Source: HGM04593 sp045631205 (GTDB taxonomy: Bacteria > Bacteroidota > Bacteroidia > Bacteroidales > Bacteroidaceae). Taken from it: a stretch of DNA of 19,144 nt. The notes beneath the pieces are model-generated. The model saw only the letters and a program-made list of their open reading frames with translations. It did no database searches and was not told the DNA's origin. The stretch is from NCBI GenBank assembly GCA_045631205.1, contig JAZQUI010000011.1:1-19144 (forward strand). The letters are read 5' to 3'. Both the position numbers and the translations under genes were made by a program. Of this stretch, positions 1-7,455 are shown piece by piece (the first letter of the stretch is position 1; each line of letters starts with the position of its first letter).

Positions 1-111
1 GCGCCGGTCGTTCTTAATCAAAAGCAAGCTTCTAATCAAGAACCCCTCGACTTGCATGTGTTAAGCCTGTAGCTAGCGTTCATCCTGAGCCAGGATCAAA
101 CTCTTCGTTGT
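1..111 (-). rRNA. rrs: 16S ribosomal RNA, 5' end (partial)
   Basis: The reverse complement carries the universal 5' sequence GAGTTTGATCCTGGCTCAGG, then GATGAACGCTAGCTACAGGC and ACACATGCAAGTCGA, the conserved start of bacterial 16S rRNA in its Bacteroidota form. The mature 5' end is placed at 111 by aligning with the E. coli start. The V1 stem-loop is the self-complementary stretch at about 6-45. The gene runs off the left edge, so only about 111 nt are present and genus-level identification is not possible from it. Confidence 0.97.
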
Positions 112-327
112 AAAATTTTTATTTGTATAACCATAAGGTTACTTAGTCTGATTTGCTGGCCGGAATTAAAGTACATCAAATTATTTTGACGGTTCGTTTT
201 ATTGTTCCTTACTTATACACGACTCATTTAATAATGAGCTTTGTTGTACTGCTTGTCTGTATGGAATGTTTTCAAGGATCATCTTGCGTATCGACTAGTG
301 AACTGCGTTCCTTGTCGAAAGCGAGTG
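112..327 (-). other. 16S rRNA 5' leader, no protein gene
   Basis: This is transcribed leader between the rRNA promoter and the mature 16S end. It holds a boxA-like element: minus-strand GATCCTTGAAAACATTCC, about 263-280, resembling the GTTCTTTGAAA-type antitermination element of Bacteroidota rRNA leaders. An open reading frame on the plus strand across 153-428 is not credible. Its composition is non-coding, it runs antisense to the leader and crosses the promoter, and it resembles no protein family I know. The boxA assignment rests on similarity only. Confidence 0.55.
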
Positions 328-358
328 CAAAGGTAGAGCTTTTTTTTGAACTACAAAA
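328..358 (-). promoter_or_regulatory. rRNA operon promoter (Bacteroidota type)
   Basis: On the minus strand, TTTTG (354-358) is followed after 18 nt by TACCTTTG (328-335), matching the Bacteroidota -33/-7 pattern TTTG-N19/20-TAnnTTTG. Transcription would start near 322, giving a 16S leader of about 210 nt. The DNA upstream of the -33 box (about 359-560) is extremely A/T-rich, as expected for a strong rRNA promoter. No second copy of the motif was found upstream. Confidence 0.8.
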
Positions 359-587
359 CTTTTCCAAGAAAAAAATTAGAAAAATTTCAAATATTTTAAA
401 AAACAACCTTTTTCTGCGTTATTTTTAAAATATTTTGTTCAAAAGTTAAATATTCTACACAAATATTCGACAATTCTGTGAAATAAAATATCTACACTCA
501 TAAACACTTTTTTTTCGCCAAAGGATTAAAAAAAGTTGAGTTTTTCACTTTTTATCGCAACAACTTTTTTCTAAACGCAACTTAATG

Positions 588-595
588 TATCTTCG
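588..595 (+). promoter_or_regulatory. dnaG promoter -7 box
   Basis: TATCTTCG at 588-595 is a common variant of the -7 box TAnnTTTG. A T-run at 565-570 lies at the right distance for a weak -33 element. Transcription would start near 602, so an ATG at 585 cannot be the start of dnaG. This supports the ATG at 633, with a leader of about 30 nt. Confidence 0.55.
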
Positions 596-632
596 CGAAA
601 GATTTACACCAATCCTATACCTTATTATATAT

Positions 633-2627
633 ATGATAGACAGAAGCACCATAGAACACATAATGGACACGGCAAAAGTGGAAGAAGTTGTCGGCGATTT
701 TGTAGCTCTGCGTAAACGAGGAGTGAATATGATAGGCCTATGCCCGTTTCACAACGAAAAAACGCCGTCGTTCACAGTATCACCGGCCAAAAATCTATGG
801 AAATGCTTCGGATGCGGCAAAGGTGGCAAGCCCGTACATTTCATTATGGAACACGAACAGTTGAGTTACTACGACGCACTACGCTGGCTTGCCAAAAAGT
901 ACAATATAGAAATTAAGGAGAGAGAACTTTCGACCGAAGAGAAGGAACGTGAGAATCTCCGCGAAAGTCTTTTCGTGATAAACCAATATGCACAACAGTT
1001 CTTCGTACACACCCTGAACAACAGCGAAGAAGGAAAAGCTATCGGCCTGAATTATTTCCGTCATCGCGGACTCAATGCCGAAACCATAGAAAAGTTCGGC
1101 CTTGGATATGCCCCCGAACGACGCGACGCTTTTGCAACCACCGCAACAGCAGCAGGCTACAACCCCGACCTTGTGGCACAGACAGGCGTATGCTACAAAA
1201 ACGACGAAGGCAAACTTAAAGACCGTTTCTGGGGACGATGCATATTCCCCGTGCATACCATATCGGGAAAGATAGTTGCCTTTGGTGGACGCATATTGCA
1301 GAACAATCCCAAGGCAGCGAAATATGTAAACTCACCAGAATCGGAAATATACCACAAGAGCGACCACCTCTACGGCCTCTACTTCGCCAAACAAGCGATA
1401 ATGCAGAAAGACCGTTGCATACTCGTAGAAGGCTACCTCGATGTAATATCAATGTATCAGGCGGGCATAAAAAACGTGGTAGCATCATCGGGAACATCAC
1501 TCACCACCGGACAAATAAAGCTCATACACCGCTTTACAAATAACGTAACACTGCTATACGACGGCGACAAGGCCGGCATAAAAGCCTCCCTACGAGGAAC
1601 CGATATGTTGCTCGAAGAGGGAATGAACATAAACGTAGTGTTATTGCCCGACGGAGAAGACCCCGACAGCTACGCACAGAGCCACAGCACCGAGGAAATG
1701 GAAGAGTACATCAACCGCAACAAGGTCGATTTCATACGCTTCAAGACAAACCTTCTTCTCGACGAAGTGGGCGAAGACCCCGTAGCACGCGCCAACCTCG
1801 TAGGTGACATAGTGAAAAGCATCGCCGTAATACCCAACGACATTCTGCGTAGCGAATATATTAAAAAATGCAGCGAAATGCTCAATGTAGGCGAAGCCCT
1901 GCTTGTAAAAGAGACAGCCAAACTGCGTATAAAACGAAACGAAGAACTGCAAAAAAGCACGAGCACAGAAGCAAACGAAAAACCGGGCAACACACCCGAA
2001 ACAAGCGAACTCCAAAAGAACATAATGGAGAACTACGCAGCAAACCCGCTGCACAACAAGGAAAAAGCAATAATACAGTTCCTGTTGCGCAACGGCGACA
2101 AGCTGGTGCAAGTACCCGAAAACAAGATAGAAAACACACCTGCCTTCACTGAAACGGTAACATCACACCTATACTACTCTTTCCACGAGGACGGAATAGA
2201 GCTGAGCCACCCCCTATACAAACGCATATTCGAGGAGGCATCAGAGCACGCCGGCGAGATAAACTTCAACCCAGAAAGATATTTTATTGCCCACCCCGAC
2301 AGTGAAATTTCGCGCCTTGCCGCTGACTTGTGTGGTGAACGATACATGCTGAGCAAATTCTTTGCCGAACAGGCTAACAACGAAGAGCGCAACGAAATGG
2401 CGATACTCTTTGAGCAGACCACACGCCTCTCAATTGCATACAAACACAGCATAATAGACGAAATGCTGAAAGAGACTATGGCGCAACTGAAAGACCCCGC
2501 CGTTGCCGGCAATGCCGAAAAAGCAATGGAACTTATGGAAAATTTCAAATTCCTGAAAGAGACACAACAGGCACTCAACAACCAATTGCAAAGCCTCGGT
2601 TTCGGTTCGGCAGCACTGAATGTATAA
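633..2627 (+). CDS. dnaG: DNA primase DnaG
   Basis: DnaG makes the RNA primers for DNA replication at the fork and works with the replicative helicase. From the chosen start (MIDRSTIEHIMD) the protein has 664 residues, normal for the family. The N-terminal CHC2 zinc finger is intact: C37 and H40 (CPFH) and C58 and C61 (CFGC). A catalytic core with the Toprim domain follows, marked by the EGYLDV motif with its acidic residue E266 and the DGD motif at 310-312. The C-terminal region after about residue 420 is divergent and should be the helicase-binding part. The frame is open to an ATG at 585, but that start adds 16 residues foreign to the family and lies upstream of the predicted transcription start. 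The gene is divergent from the rRNA promoter and stands alone, ending at a strong hairpin. Confidence 0.97.
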   Translation: MIDRSTIEHIMDTAKVEEVVGDFVALRKRGVNMIGLCPFHNEKTPSFTVSPAKNLWKCFGCGKGGKPVHFIMEHEQLSYYDALRWLAKKYNIEIKERELSTEEKERENLRESLFVINQYAQQFFVHTLNNSEEGKAIGLNYFRHRGLNAETIEKFGLGYAPERRDAFATTATAAGYNPDLVAQTGVCYKNDEGKLKDRFWGRCIFPVHTISGKIVAFGGRILQNNPKAAKYVNSPESEIYHKSDHLYGLYFAKQAIMQKDRCILVEGYLDVISMYQAGIKNVVASSGTSLTTGQIKLIHRFTNNVTLLYDGDKAGIKASLRGTDMLLEEGMNINVVLLPDGEDPDSYAQSHSTEEMEEYINRNKVDFIRFKTNLLLDEVGEDPVARANLVGDIVKSIAVIPNDILRSEYIKKCSEMLNVGEALLVKETAKLRIKRNEELQKSTSTEANEKPGNTPETSELQKNIMENYAANPLHNKEKAIIQFLLRNGDKLVQVPENKIENTPAFTETVTSHLYYSFHEDGIELSHPLYKRIFEEASEHAGEINFNPERYFIAHPDSEISRLAADLCGERYMLSKFFAEQANNEERNEMAILFEQTTRLSIAYKHSIIDEMLKETMAQLKDPAVAGNAEKAMELMENFKFLKETQQALNNQLQSLGFGSAALNV

Positions 2628-2631
2628 AGCC

Positions 2632-2685
2632 GATAAACAAACCACCCTCCTTATATAATATAATAGGGAGGGTGGTTTGTTTATC
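2632..2685. terminator. Two-way intrinsic terminator between dnaG and the convergent gene
   Basis: A perfect 19-bp inverted repeat, 2632-2650 (GATAAACAAACCACCCTCC) and 2667-2685, encloses a 16-nt loop that can itself pair (TTATAT with ATATAA). The outer part of the stem is A-rich on one side and T-rich on the other, so a U-rich tail forms in either direction. It starts just after the dnaG stop and ends 5 nt before the stop codon of the convergent gene on the minus strand. Confidence 0.9.
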
Positions 2686-2690
2686 AGACA

Positions 2691-3212
2691 CTACTGTCTG
2701 TTAAGCTCCACAAGATCCTGTATAAAGATCATTTTCTTTTTCCTTTTCTTCCAAGAGTAAGCCGAATCCTTGAAGAACACATCCTCCTGGTTTTTAGAAC
2801 CCACTACAATTACGAAAGGCTCCTCACTTTTATACATTTCGAACCACAAAGCACTGTCTATATAAGCACGAAAGCGATTCTTCCAGGTAAAACGTTTCTT
2901 CTCGTTATATATCTTCTCTATAGGATAACCGAATCTTCTACCATCGGGCAGAAGCACAAACAGAGAATCGATATTTATCATCCCTTTTGTGTAGCAAGTT
3001 GCCGTAATGCTCACATTGTCGCGCGCATCGATATGAGTAAAATCGTAACGCAGTTTTCTCGCCTTCGCACCACCATGATGCGCCATCTTCATCTCCTTTA
3101 CAAAATACAACTTACCCTCTTTGTGAACATTCATAAAGTAGGAGTTGCCATAATTCTGTGCCGACACGCCCAGCGCACAACACAGCAATGCAAAAAACAA
3201 AAATCTCTTCAT
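2691..3212 (-). CDS. Secreted protein of unknown function
   Basis: I do not recognise a family for this 173-residue protein. It opens with a clear signal peptide: MKR, a hydrophobic stretch FLFFALLCCALGV, and an SAQ cleavage site near residue 19. It should therefore be exported to the periplasm or beyond. There is no lipobox cysteine and no second membrane segment. The mature part is rich in aromatic and charged residues, predicts as mostly beta, and ends in a lysine-rich stretch (KKRKKKM) before a short tail. The gene is monocistronic, with a promoter directly in front of the ATG (see 3220-3251) and the two-way hairpin just after its stop. The neighbour upstream is also a small exported protein, but a terminator separates the two. 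Confidence 0.75.
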   Translation of the reverse strand: MKRFLFFALLCCALGVSAQNYGNSYFMNVHKEGKLYFVKEMKMAHHGGAKARKLRYDFTHIDARDNVSITATCYTKGMINIDSLFVLLPDGRRFGYPIEKIYNEKKRFTWKNRFRAYIDSALWFEMYKSEEPFVIVVGSKNQEDVFFKDSAYSWKKRKKKMIFIQDLVELNRQ

Positions 3213-3219
3213 AATGTTG

Positions 3220-3251
3220 CGAATATATAAAAAACTTGCGCCCGAAACAAA
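3220..3251 (-). promoter_or_regulatory. Promoter of the secreted-protein gene, inside a terminator
   Basis: On the minus strand, TTTG (3248-3251) is followed after 20 nt by TATATTCG (3220-3227), a good Bacteroidota promoter. The -33 box lies in the loop of the hairpin terminator of the upstream gene. The ATG (3210-3212) begins only 8 nt after the -7 box, so the mRNA would be leaderless or have a leader of a few nucleotides. Confidence 0.6.
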
Positions 3252-3265
3252 TCAGACGCAAGCTT
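3229..3265 (-). terminator. Terminator of the TRL-like lipoprotein gene
   Basis: Read on the minus strand, CTTGCG (3257-3262) pairs with CGCAAG (3235-3240) around a 16-nt loop. The stem extends by up to three more pairs, one of them a wobble. A run of six T follows (3229-3234). It lies 20 nt past the stop codon of the TRL-like gene. Confidence 0.7.
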
Positions 3266-3284
3266 TATAGGTTATCCTACGGTA

Positions 3285-3605
3285 TTATTCGCCGTAAACA
3301 ACTGTTGTGTGAGTAATGAGGATACCAAGGATAGAAGACTTCTTGCTATCAACGTGGCTGATCTTCTTGATACCTGCAGAACGAGCAGCTGTCTGAACAG
3401 AAGCATCACCAACTGCGATAAGACCGCAATAGCTGTTAGCTACAGATGTACCAACTTTAGAACCCAATGTGTTACCGGTTACCATCTCACCCTGTGCCAA
3501 ATCTGTGTAAAGAAGACCTGTACCGGCTACTGTACCAATACTACCACAGCTTGCCAAAGTCATAGCAATAGCAACTGCAAAAATAGATTTAACTAACTTT
3601 TTCAT
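3285..3605 (-). CDS. TRL-like family lipoprotein
   Basis: This 106-residue protein matches the TRL-like family, small exported bacterial proteins first noted near tRNA loci, whose function is not established. The N-terminus is a lipoprotein signal peptide: MKKLVKS, a hydrophobic core, then the lipobox LASC with the lipidated cysteine at residue 20. The mature part shows the family signature in order: GTGLLYTD, VTGNTLGSKVG, a GLIAVGDAS segment, AARSAGIKKISHVD, and the end LGILITHTTVVYGE. It should be anchored in the outer or inner membrane on the periplasmic side. The gene has its own promoter (3640-3671) and terminator, so it is monocistronic. No tRNA is visible nearby. Confidence 0.85.
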   Translation of the reverse strand: MKKLVKSIFAVAIAMTLASCGSIGTVAGTGLLYTDLAQGEMVTGNTLGSKVGTSVANSYCGLIAVGDASVQTAARSAGIKKISHVDSKKSSILGILITHTTVVYGE

Positions 3606-3639
3606 AGTTTTTTTAGATTATTATGGTTAATATGTCTCG

Positions 3640-3671
3640 CAAATATAAAGTAATACTTGGAAAATAACAAA
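3640..3671 (-). promoter_or_regulatory. Promoter of the TRL-like lipoprotein gene
   Basis: On the minus strand, TTTG (3668-3671), a 20-nt spacer and TATATTTG (3640-3647) form a near-perfect Bacteroidota promoter. Transcription would start near 3634, leaving a leader of about 29 nt. That leader includes an A-run just before the ATG, a typical initiation context in this phylum. Confidence 0.8.
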
Positions 3672-3747
3672 TATTTCTTAATTCATATATATTAAAATTT
3701 CAACTGTTTGTATCACCTTTCACATTCAACAAAGCCAGAGTATAGAT

Positions 3748-3777
3748 AAAAAAAAGATTGCCCGGCAAAGGCAATCT
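3748..3777 (-). terminator. Terminator of the folE operon
   Basis: A perfect 8-bp stem, AGATTGCC (3755-3762) and GGCAATCT (3770-3777), has a 7-nt loop. On the minus strand it is followed by an unbroken T run (complement of the A-run 3748-3755). It lies 33 nt past the folE stop and closes the leftward operon. Confidence 0.85.
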
Positions 3778-3810
3778 GGAAAACATTAAGCGCAATTAAG
3801 CACAAAACCA

Positions 3811-4389
3811 CTACTTATTACGCAAAAGATTCATAAACTCCTCGCGCGTCTTCGCCTGGTTGAATGCACCACAAAAATCCGATGTAGTGGTTATTGAATT
3901 CTGTTTCTTTATACCACGCATCTGCATACAGAGGTGCTGCGCCTCAACAACCACCATCACACCCAGCGGGTTCAATGTATTTTGTATGCACTCTTTTATC
4001 TGCAAAGTTAGGCGCTCCTGAACCTGCAGACGACGAGCAAAAGCATCGACCACGCGCGCAATCTTGCTCAAACCAGTAATATAGCCATTGGGAATGTAAG
4101 CAACGTGTACTTTACCAAAGAACGGCAGCATATGATGCTCACAAAGCGAATAAAAATCAATATCCTTGACAATTACCATTTGGCTGTAATCCTCCTTAAA
4201 CATTGCTCCGCGCAATATTTCCTCAGGATTTTCCTTATAGCCTGCAGTCGCTTCAAGCACGGCACGTGCAACCCTGTCGGGGGTTTTCACAAGCCCTTCG
4301 CGAGTAACATCCTCGCCAATTGCTTCAAGCATCTGACTACAACTCTGCATAAGCATCTCTTTCGCCTTCTCTGTATCGTGGTGTGACAT
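3811..4389 (-). CDS. folE: GTP cyclohydrolase I (FolE)
   Basis: FolE converts GTP to dihydroneopterin triphosphate, the first step of tetrahydrofolate synthesis and the entry to other pterins. The 192-residue protein has all the key residues. The zinc site is C83 and H86 in SLCEHHMLPF, plus C154 in QHLCMQMRG. The catalytic histidines are H85 and H152. The segment GKVHVAYIPNG and the C-terminal QNSITTTS also fit the family. The length is typical of type IA enzymes. It is the last gene of the leftward operon, 19 nt after the SPOR-domain gene, and is followed by a strong terminator. FolK, a later enzyme of the same pathway, is encoded elsewhere in the window (14883-15359). Confidence 0.97.
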   Translation of the reverse strand: MSHHDTEKAKEMLMQSCSQMLEAIGEDVTREGLVKTPDRVARAVLEATAGYKENPEEILRGAMFKEDYSQMVIVKDIDFYSLCEHHMLPFFGKVHVAYIPNGYITGLSKIARVVDAFARRLQVQERLTLQIKECIQNTLNPLGVMVVVEAQHLCMQMRGIKKQNSITTTSDFCGAFNQAKTREEFMNLLRNK

Positions 4390-4408
4390 ATATTCTTGAC
4401 TATTTAAT

Positions 4409-4843
4409 TCAATAAGGCAAGTTTATAAGAGTCTTTCTCACCGAAATCTCCTTGAACTTACGTGTTGCTTTTAGTTTGTACATTACAGCTTCAGCCTCCT
4501 CGCGAGTGCGGTAATCGCCATACTGACAAGAGCGTATGGGCGATTCAAAAACAACATACACCTCGGCACCGGGGAAGTTGTCGCGCATATATTGTGCCCA
4601 CTTATTGGCCTCCTCACGCGCTGTGCGCGAGTTGTTTCCCGAATACACCATTACACGATAACCCTCGACCTGCGTTGTCTTTACAGCCATTTTGCCTATA
4701 AGGCTATCGAGTTTTTCAGGTTGATTAATGCGCACTACACCCTTACCGGCTTCGTCGCATTGCAAATTCTGCACAATAGTGCTCTGCGCCGCTGCATAGA
4801 GGGCGCAGAACATTATTGACAGAAGTATGATAACTCGTTTCAT
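4409..4843 (-). CDS. SPOR-domain protein with signal peptide
   Basis: The 144-residue protein starts with a signal peptide (MKRVIILLSIMFCALYAAAQ, cleavage near residue 20), so it works in the periplasm. Residues 61 to about 142 form a SPOR domain. It opens GYRVMVYSGNNSRTAR and ends in the GDYRTREEAEAVMYKLK segment. SPOR domains are known to bind denuded glycan strands of peptidoglycan and often sit at the division site. The frame is open further upstream into tpiA, but the ATG at 4843 is chosen because it begins the signal peptide and lies 4 nt after the tpiA stop, indicating coupled translation. The usual tryptophan or hydrophobic residue before the GDY turn is replaced here by SCQY. Confidence 0.9.
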   Translation of the reverse strand: MKRVIILLSIMFCALYAAAQSTIVQNLQCDEAGKGVVRINQPEKLDSLIGKMAVKTTQVEGYRVMVYSGNNSRTAREEANKWAQYMRDNFPGAEVYVVFESPIRSCQYGDYRTREEAEAVMYKLKATRKFKEISVRKTLINLPY

Positions 4844-4847
4844 CAAA

Positions 4848-5606
4848 TTATTTGAATGCGTCGATGATACCTTTGAAATCGGCAACTTTGAGAGCTGCAC
4901 CACCGATAAGACCACCATCTACGTTGGGGTTAGCGAAGAGCTCTTTTGCATTGCTGGGTTTGCAGCTACCACCATAGAGGATAGAGGTGTTCTCTGCTAC
5001 CTCGTTGCCATATTTCTCGGCGATGGTAGAACGGATGTAAGCGTGGATCTCCTCTGCCTGCTCGGGAGTTGCTGTAAGACCTGTACCGATAGCCCATACA
5101 GGCTCGTAAGCGAGGATAATTTTAGAGAAATCCTCAGCAGAAAGGTCGTACAAAGAACCAGCCAACTGGTTGTAAACAACCTCGTTCTGGATACCCTGCT
5201 CGCGCTCCTCTTTCACCTCACCGATGCAGAAGATGGGAGTAAGACCATTTGCAAGTGCAAGCTGTACTTTCTCTTTAAGAATCTCAACTGTCTCACCATA
5301 ATATGCACGACGCTCAGAGTGACCGAGGATAACATACTTTGCACCAGTAGATGCAACCATAGAGGCAGAAACCTCACCAGTGTATGCACCCGATACTTTG
5401 TCGGCGCAGTTCTCGGCACCAACACCGATGATAGCCTCATCAACGATGGGGGTTACCGATGCAAGGTGAATGAAGGGTGTGCAGATTACTACATCACAGT
5501 TGGGTTTGTCGGCTGTCAAAGCCTCGTTGAGCTCTTTTGCAAGAGCAATGCCCTCTTGAAGATTCATATTCATCTTCCAGTTTCCGGCAACAATGTTCTT
5601 TCTCAT
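4848..5606 (-). CDS. tpiA: Triosephosphate isomerase
   Basis: TpiA interconverts dihydroxyacetone phosphate and glyceraldehyde 3-phosphate in glycolysis and gluconeogenesis. The protein has 252 residues, a normal length, and every catalytic element of the TIM barrel is present. N9 and K11 lie in AGNWKMN, the electrophile H96 in ILGHSERR, and the catalytic base E168 in AYEPVWAIGTG. The phosphate-binding YGGS and GLIGGAAL loops are near the C-terminus. The start codon follows an A-rich leader without a Shine-Dalgarno sequence. The gene sits in the middle of the leftward operon, 42 nt after the membrane-protein gene (no terminator in the gap) and 4 nt before the SPOR-domain gene. Confidence 0.98.
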   Translation of the reverse strand: MRKNIVAGNWKMNMNLQEGIALAKELNEALTADKPNCDVVICTPFIHLASVTPIVDEAIIGVGAENCADKVSGAYTGEVSASMVASTGAKYVILGHSERRAYYGETVEILKEKVQLALANGLTPIFCIGEVKEEREQGIQNEVVYNQLAGSLYDLSAEDFSKIILAYEPVWAIGTGLTATPEQAEEIHAYIRSTIAEKYGNEVAENTSILYGGSCKPSNAKELFANPNVDGGLIGGAALKVADFKGIIDAFK

Positions 5607-5648
5607 TTTTGTTTCGTTTTAAAAGGTTTGTATTAAATTATTTATCAC

Positions 5649-6911
5649 TTATTTTCTTTTTTTCTTGGAAGGGGCAGCAAACATATCCAAAAAGAGCAGC
5701 ACTGCCACAGGCACTGCAAATAGCAGTAACCAAAATTCCCATCCACGCATAACCCCTATGTAATCGTTCCAAGCGCCCAAAGAGGCTTCCTGTGCAATGT
5801 AATCAATGTCGGGCACATCGTTTATGTTCCTTTTCTCAACCACCTTGCCATCCTTCACAAGCAAAAGACCGGGATTGGCACGCACAATGGTTTTCAGCAT
5901 TATATCGTCGGCCCAAAGAATGGGATACTCGGCACCGGTACGTTTACGCCACTGCTCCACAGCTTCGTCGGTCGACGAACTTGCCGCATAAAAAGCAATT
6001 GCACCGCCTTTGCTGTAATCGTAGAGGTCGTTTATCTTGTCAACACGACTTTCGTCGGCATTCTCAATAGATTCTATAACCACAAGTGCAACATACCCCG
6101 TATCGGAGAGTATGCGGTCGGCAACATCATCACCACCGGCTCGGTCGAGAAAACAAAAATCACTCGCCAACGCCGCACGCCCCGCCTCTACAAGTTTTGT
6201 ACGGCTACCAATGTAGCTCCAAGTGGAATCGGGCAAAGCATCGGCCGCAAAATCGCGTTGCTCACCATTCTTTTCATACACATAGACCGCATCGTACTTC
6301 GCCGGCACATCCTTTACAGCCTCGCGCAAGTCGGTGCCTATGGCGTAGGGGCGGAAATCTATCACAGGAAGATGAAACACACTCACCCCCTCGAGCATCA
6401 CCACATAAAGCAATGCAAATATAACCACCATCCAACGGTTTTTATCGCTCACACACCTCCTGTAAAAGCCGTTCTTGAAACAGACAACCGCCGACAAAAG
6501 CAGCAACAGGACATTCTTTATAAAAGTCTCCCAATTTGTAAGCTGAAAAGCCTCACCAAAACAGCCACAATCGAGCACCGGGCTTTCAAGCGCAATGTAC
6601 AACGTAACAGGAGTGTAGAACAGCAACATCAGAAATGTAATTACCGCAACAAGCCTGCGCCATACACCGGTGAGCAGGAAAAAGCCTGCTACAAATTCCA
6701 CCCCACAAAGGAGGATGGCAAAAAAGAGGAACCACGAGTCAGATACCTCAACGGTGCCAAACACCCCGTAATACTCTTTCAATTTATACATAAAGCCCAC
6801 CGGGTCGACGGCTTTTACAAAGCCCGACACCATAAAAACTATTGCCAGCAGAACGCGCGCAGCATTCACAAGCAACGTGGTGAGCAATATTTTTTTAGTC
6901 GGCGATACCAT
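5649..6911 (-). CDS. MauE/DoxX-type membrane protein with thioredoxin-like C-terminal domain
   Basis: The 420-residue protein has a DoxX/MauE-type membrane part with hydrophobic segments at about 12-33, 60-82, 87-108, 132-146 and 158-180. FVKAVDP follows the first, as in the DoxX family. A CGC pair (C115, C117 in LDCGCFG) lies between segments three and four, a position used for redox chemistry in MauE-like proteins. Residues of about 200-380 form a soluble region whose last part (GGAIAFYAASS to NPGLLLVKDGKVVEKRN) looks like the end of a thioredoxin fold, but the expected CxxC is absent. A final membrane segment (392-410) and a lysine-rich tail follow. The start overlaps the end of the DUF1599 gene by 17 nt, indicating coupling. 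A role in envelope thiol-disulfide exchange is inferred, not shown. Confidence 0.75.
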   Translation of the reverse strand: MVSPTKKILLTTLLVNAARVLLAIVFMVSGFVKAVDPVGFMYKLKEYYGVFGTVEVSDSWFLFFAILLCGVEFVAGFFLLTGVWRRLVAVITFLMLLFYTPVTLYIALESPVLDCGCFGEAFQLTNWETFIKNVLLLLLSAVVCFKNGFYRRCVSDKNRWMVVIFALLYVVMLEGVSVFHLPVIDFRPYAIGTDLREAVKDVPAKYDAVYVYEKNGEQRDFAADALPDSTWSYIGSRTKLVEAGRAALASDFCFLDRAGGDDVADRILSDTGYVALVVIESIENADESRVDKINDLYDYSKGGAIAFYAASSSTDEAVEQWRKRTGAEYPILWADDIMLKTIVRANPGLLLVKDGKVVEKRNINDVPDIDYIAQEASLGAWNDYIGVMRGWEFWLLLFAVPVAVLLFLDMFAAPSKKKRK

Positions 6912-7440
6912 TTTTTATCAGCCCGAACACAGCGTAATTTATCATATCCATATAATTTGCATCAACGCCCTCCGACACCTTTGTAGCACCGCCAAGTTCT
7001 TCAATCTGCTTGGTGCGCCAAATTTTGGTGAGGATAAGGTCGGTGTACGATGTGGTGCGCATTCCTCGCCACGCCTCGTTGTAGTCGTGATTCTTCTTTT
7101 TCATCAACTCCAATGTAGTCTGAGCCTTCTTGTCATAAAGAGCCATCGCCTCGTCGGGAGTTATGTCGCAGTGGTCGGCAAAACCCAGGTCGAGCTGCAC
7201 CAATGCTATAATTCCATAATTCACAATACCAATGAGTTCAGAGTTTATATCCTCGCCCACAAGATTTTCGGCACCTGTTTCAAGGGTGCGTATGCGTTTT
7301 GCCTTTATGAATATCTGGTCGGTGAGCGATTCAGGACGCATTATGCGCCACGATGCACCGTAGTCATACAATTTCTTACCAAAAAGTTCGCGGCACACAG
7401 CCAGCACCTTCTCAAATTCTTTATTAGTATCGTTTGCCAT
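6895..7440 (-). CDS. DUF1599 protein (nucleotide modification associated domain), two repeats
   Basis: The 181-residue protein belongs to the DUF1599 family, named a nucleotide-modification-associated domain from genome context; its biochemistry is unknown to me. It consists of two similar halves. The first carries KKLYDYGASWRIMRPESLTDQIFIKAKRI and ends in IVNYGIIALVQLDLG. The second carries KKNHDYNEAWRGMRTTSYTDLILTKIWR and ends in MINYAVFGLIKNG. The repeated aspartate, tryptophan, arginine and tyrosine positions look like ligand or metal contacts. There is no signal peptide, so it is cytoplasmic. It lies 15 nt after the glycosyltransferase gene and overlaps the next gene, so it is cotranscribed with a membrane protein and tpiA. 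It does not sit in a phage or modification cluster here. Confidence 0.85.
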   Translation of the reverse strand: MANDTNKEFEKVLAVCRELFGKKLYDYGASWRIMRPESLTDQIFIKAKRIRTLETGAENLVGEDINSELIGIVNYGIIALVQLDLGFADHCDITPDEAMALYDKKAQTTLELMKKKNHDYNEAWRGMRTTSYTDLILTKIWRTKQIEELGGATKVSEGVDANYMDMINYAVFGLIKNGIAD

Positions 7441-7455
7441 TTCCTGTTAAATTTA

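Noticed and set aside
153..428. 91-codon open frame on the plus strand at the left edge
   Set aside because: It lies antisense to the 16S leader and crosses the rRNA promoter. The composition is A/T-rich and non-coding, and the product resembles nothing known.
4827..5636. 269-codon plus-strand frame
   Set aside because: It is the exact shadow of tpiA on the other strand; tpiA has every catalytic motif intact.
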